Positions 60,621-64,000 of a stretch of 64,000 nt of DNA are shown here, in pieces (position 1 is the stretch's first letter; every line of letters begins with the position of its first letter). Location: NCBI GenBank assembly GCA_023333565.1, contig JAJKFH010003599.1:930001-994000 (forward strand), read 5' to 3'. The notes beneath the pieces are model-generated. The model was not told the origin of the DNA, ran no database searches, and was given only the letters and a program-made list of their open reading frames with translations. This DNA comes from Puffinus mauretanicus. Its lineage: Eukaryota > Chordata > Aves > Procellariiformes > Procellariidae. The position numbers and the translations under genes are program-made.

Positions 60621-63600
60621 ATTGAGAGCTGGCCTTGAAGGTTGGGAGGCATTTGCTGGAGGCTCACTCAGGAGCACCAGCCTGCAGGGCCCAAGGTGGT
60701 GATCCCTGCTGGGGGCAGCCCTGAGAGGGAAAAGAGCCAGCTCCGCGTCCCCCACATTTGGTCCTTACCACCAAAGGGGCTGTCTGTCACCGTCTCCCCT
60801 GCCCAGCTACGCTCTTTTTTATGCGCAAAGGATATACTATAACACCACCTTAACTAAAATCAAACGGCAAAACCAACCTGGTCATTGCTTTGTCCATCCC
60901 TAAGACCTTGGCTCTATCTCTGGCCACCTGTACAAGGGGTCATGGGCGGTTGGGGACAGTGAGTGACCGCAGCCCGCCCACCCCAGCCATGCGGAGACCT
61001 TGCAAGCTGCCAGCACACTGCAGAGACGTGCCTGAGAGCTGGCCGGTGGCATGGGGGGGTTTCCAAACCCCCTGGCAGCACACCAAGCCCGGCCAGGGAC
61101 AGGGTGCTGGCTTAGGGAAGCATGAGTAAAAGGGAGGAAGACTTCAGCATGTGCCTAAAGCTTAGCAAATGCTCGAGTGCTCTCTCTGGATCAGGGCCAG
61201 CACAAATGGGCACACCAGCACAAGTTCCTGGTGCCTAAAAGTGCTATACTGCTCCCTGTCCAGAGCAGGAGCTGGATTTTTGCTTGGGATCTTCTACACT
61301 TAGGAGAAATTGAGATGAACATTTAACACATTTTCTGCTTCCAATCGGAATTAAAAAAATGACGGAGAGTAATTGCTAGCTGGAACAAATGACAATTTTG
61401 TAATCTCTCCCAGTTGTCAGGGGAGGAAGAGCAATACAACATCGCTCAACATTTTTACAGCTGGAAGAAAAATTAAGAAGTTACTTTAAGCTGATAGGTA
61501 GAGTACTGTGCACAGCGAGTTGTTACATTTCAGTGAACTGGCTTATACCCCTGTGCACCAAAACTGCTTTGACAAACAATGCTTCTTGGGAAGTCACTGC
61601 AATATATCCCACCTCATCAAAATCATGAGCACATCCATTGGTACTTCTCAGAATAAGTATCAAAGCTCAAGGACTATATATTATGTTAAGCAGTTTAATA
61701 TTGGATATAAAACAGTGGCACTGGTGCTGGGGAAACAACTGCAGCCTATTTGAAGAGTAGTACCAGCTGAGGGAGGTCATGGACAATCAAGGAGTGGGGG
61801 AGAATTTAATATTTAACTTTCTCGCCCATCTGCAGTATTTAATCACTTGATATAATACAGAAGTCCTTAATCTTTGATATTTGGAGCACCACAGGAATTG
61901 TCAGATTTTCTGAAGCATCCTTTTCCTTCCAAAGGAACATTAGGTAGAAAGGATCAGTCAGTAATTCTCTGGCTGAATGAAATGCTAGAGAAGAAACTCA
62001 AATAAAATAATGGAACTACACTACACAGTACAGTTGCTGTCTAATTTTCAGACTCAGGCACTTACGTGTGCTTATACCACTCCTGATAGTCCATTCAAAG
62101 TGAATCTGCAGATATTCAGAATCTGCATCTTCTGTGCGTGTGCAATGAACGCTAAAACTAAAAAAAACAAGGGACTGATCTTCAGTGCCGCTATCTAACT
62201 AAACCCTGCAAGATTTGCATTTTCATCAATTTGTTGAGTTAGAGTGAGATGTGTTTTCATGGCAGATACAGATTTATTTAGAGGAAACAGACACCTGAAT
62301 TGTCAGGCTGTTTATGTACCTTGCTTTTTTCCAAGTGCTATTCAGCTTTTTTCTTTAATTTCCAGGGCATTTTTTGCACTAACCCAACCTCTATATTCCT
62401 CACTTTCACCTGGAGTTGAGATACAGATAGGTCATAGACCCTCATCCTCAACAGTTACATGCATGTATGAACCAAAGGGAGTTAAAAACACACGAGGGTG
62501 TTTGGAAGACTCATGTCTTGTCCTCCAGCCTGTGGCAGGACATTCCCACAGAGAGCAACAGGTGACACTAATGAAAATCTGGGGTAGGTGACACGAGTCC
62601 GGTTCCCTCATTCTGCGATATAACCCAGAGAATGCAAGGAGAACAGGGCTGCCATTCCCGTCCATCTTGAGATAGGGAGCTGTCTGCCCCTGAGAAGGAG
62701 GTTATGGATACTCTCTAACCTAACGGCTAGAAGAGGAGAGATACTTCTCATTCTACCTAAAGTGTAAGAGGATCAGATAAATGGTGGAAAGGAGTCTTTT
62801 ACATCCCAGTTCCTAGTCTGGATCAACAGAGTCACATCTAAGCTCCTTAGCGTTGCCGCTCCTGGGGGGCCGGCAGCAGCACGTTGGAGCAGGGAGGCTC
62901 TCTGGTCGGAGTTATAAAGAACAAACAACCACAGTGTCCGTCCATCCCCAGTTTAAAATCTCTGAGCACAGTGCAGGCCAGAGGGCTAAAAACCCCATAA
63001 GCATCAGCAGGACAGGCAGAGGGACAAGCAGAGCTCAGCTCAGGCCATGCTGCTGCCTAGAACTGCATGCCTGATTAATCCAGTTGCAATTGTTTTAGGC
63101 ATGAAGGCACCCCACCAACATCCCATTACTACTCTTCTGACATTTCCTTTTCTGTTTACTCCATGGTTCTCTGCTTGTCTTTGCCTCAGTAACTTCTTTA
63201 AACTCTTTGTAGATAGCTTTCCCACAGTCACCGATCAGACTCATTGCTCAGCACTGGCATTAGCAGAAGACATTTAAAAGGTACTGCGTATCTTCTGGAC
63301 CTTTCTGATAGAGAGTTGACCCTGACTAAGGGTAGGGAAATGAACTCTGTGCTTCTTGGTTTTGTAGTACTCTGTGTCCCACAAGTCTTCGCAGCGCAGT
63401 CACACAACCACATTTCTTTCAGATGAAAAACACTAAGCAGTTCCCTGCAGAAATGCGAAGACAAACTGCAGCTCGTAGGGATGCTGGGTTCCTGGTCAAA
63501 GAGCTGCAGAACCACAACCCATCGTGTTTCAGAGGAAGGAGAAATCCTTAAAACCAATTGAGGAATTGAAAGAAATCCTTCACCCAGTACCACACTGTTT

Positions 63601-64000
63601 CTCCGCCTTTTCACCCAAGGCTTGATTTGCTTCAGCTTAGTCATACGTGGGGTAGGTACATCTGAACACCTTTTCCAGGAAGAGAATGAAATGTGCAAAC
63701 TCATAACTACAATAATAATGCCTAGCTCACGTATTGTGTAGATAAGAAAGCAGGCATCAGTGAAAGTGCATTTCATTCAGATAATTAGATCCTGCTGACA
63801 TTTTCTGTGGGAGTAAGTTAAGGAGACCCAGTGATTCTAGCTGTTGTTCAGATACCAAAGAGGAATATGAAGTAATTGCAGCTTACCATAAATAAAGCTG
63901 ACGTGGAGCAATGCTTATTTCAGTCATGACTTTATTTTCGCAAAGACTGCGAAGATTAACTTTATCACCGGGAAAAATCACTCTTCTTTAACTTAACCTA
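60621..64000. other. Unique DNA, no gene seen
   Basis: GC-richer to about 61,100, then AT-rich. The 182-codon minus-strand open frame at 63,228-63,776 has no domain, signal peptide or family resemblance and is not called. No repeats were recognised. Confidence 0.6.

Noticed and set aside
63228..63776. 182-codon minus-strand open frame
   Set aside because: No family resemblance, no splice or promoter context, and overlapping short frames on the other strand. Treated as chance pending conservation data.
1..64000. CRISPR array, operon, phage or bacterial defence system
   Set aside because: The DNA is vertebrate: CR1 and LTR elements, CpG depletion and low coding density. No regularly spaced repeats or clustered genes are present.

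Overview
The window reads as non-coding nuclear DNA from a bird. The main evidence is six CR1-type LINE (non-LTR retrotransposon) segments of very different ages, two of them tipped with the avian ATTCTATG tail, and a solo retroviral LTR of a kind I recognise from bird genomes. I found no host protein-coding exon, rRNA or tRNA that I could defend. The open frames outside CR1 are short (186 codons at most), lack recognisable domains and look like chance. The segment is best described as intergenic or intronic sequence in a gene-poor region. The species cannot be told from the sequence alone; a neoavian bird is my inference.

Layout. 1-8.2 kb: AT-rich unique DNA with a CpG-rich patch near 3.1 kb, an ancient minus-strand CR1 at 4.75-5.15 kb, and two 64-base direct repeats 609 bases apart. 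8.2-11.8 kb: a TA-rich tract able to form a hairpin and a MIR-like SINE remnant. 11.8-15.2 kb: the youngest mobile DNA, a 2.1 kb 5'-truncated CR1 whose reverse transcriptase frame has one visible break, followed by a second, more decayed CR1 3' end. 15.2-23.4 kb: unique DNA with two CpG-rich patches and a 50-base pure pyrimidine tract. 23.4-24.0 kb: a 571-base minus-strand solo LTR flanked by a 4-base target duplication. 24-41 kb: unique, mostly AT-rich DNA without recognised genes. 41.5-41.8 kb: an ancient CR1/L3-type tail. 43-48 kb: the most GC-rich and structured part, with CpG-dense patches, several perfect hairpins and three canonical G-quadruplex motifs. 48.2 kb: a CR1 tip of about 50 bases. 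50.1-50.5 kb: another ancient CR1, ending at a perfect 13-bp-arm palindrome. 50.5-64 kb: unique DNA with one more CpG-rich patch at 60.4 kb.

There is no gene system or operon here. The CR1 copies are independent insertions and the LTR is a lone regulatory remnant. The places most likely to hold unannotated function are the G4/CpG segment at 47.0-47.95 kb, the hairpin cluster at 43.07-43.59 kb and the CpG-rich patches at 3.1, 17.1-17.8 and 60.4 kb. All of these need conservation or expression data to be believed.
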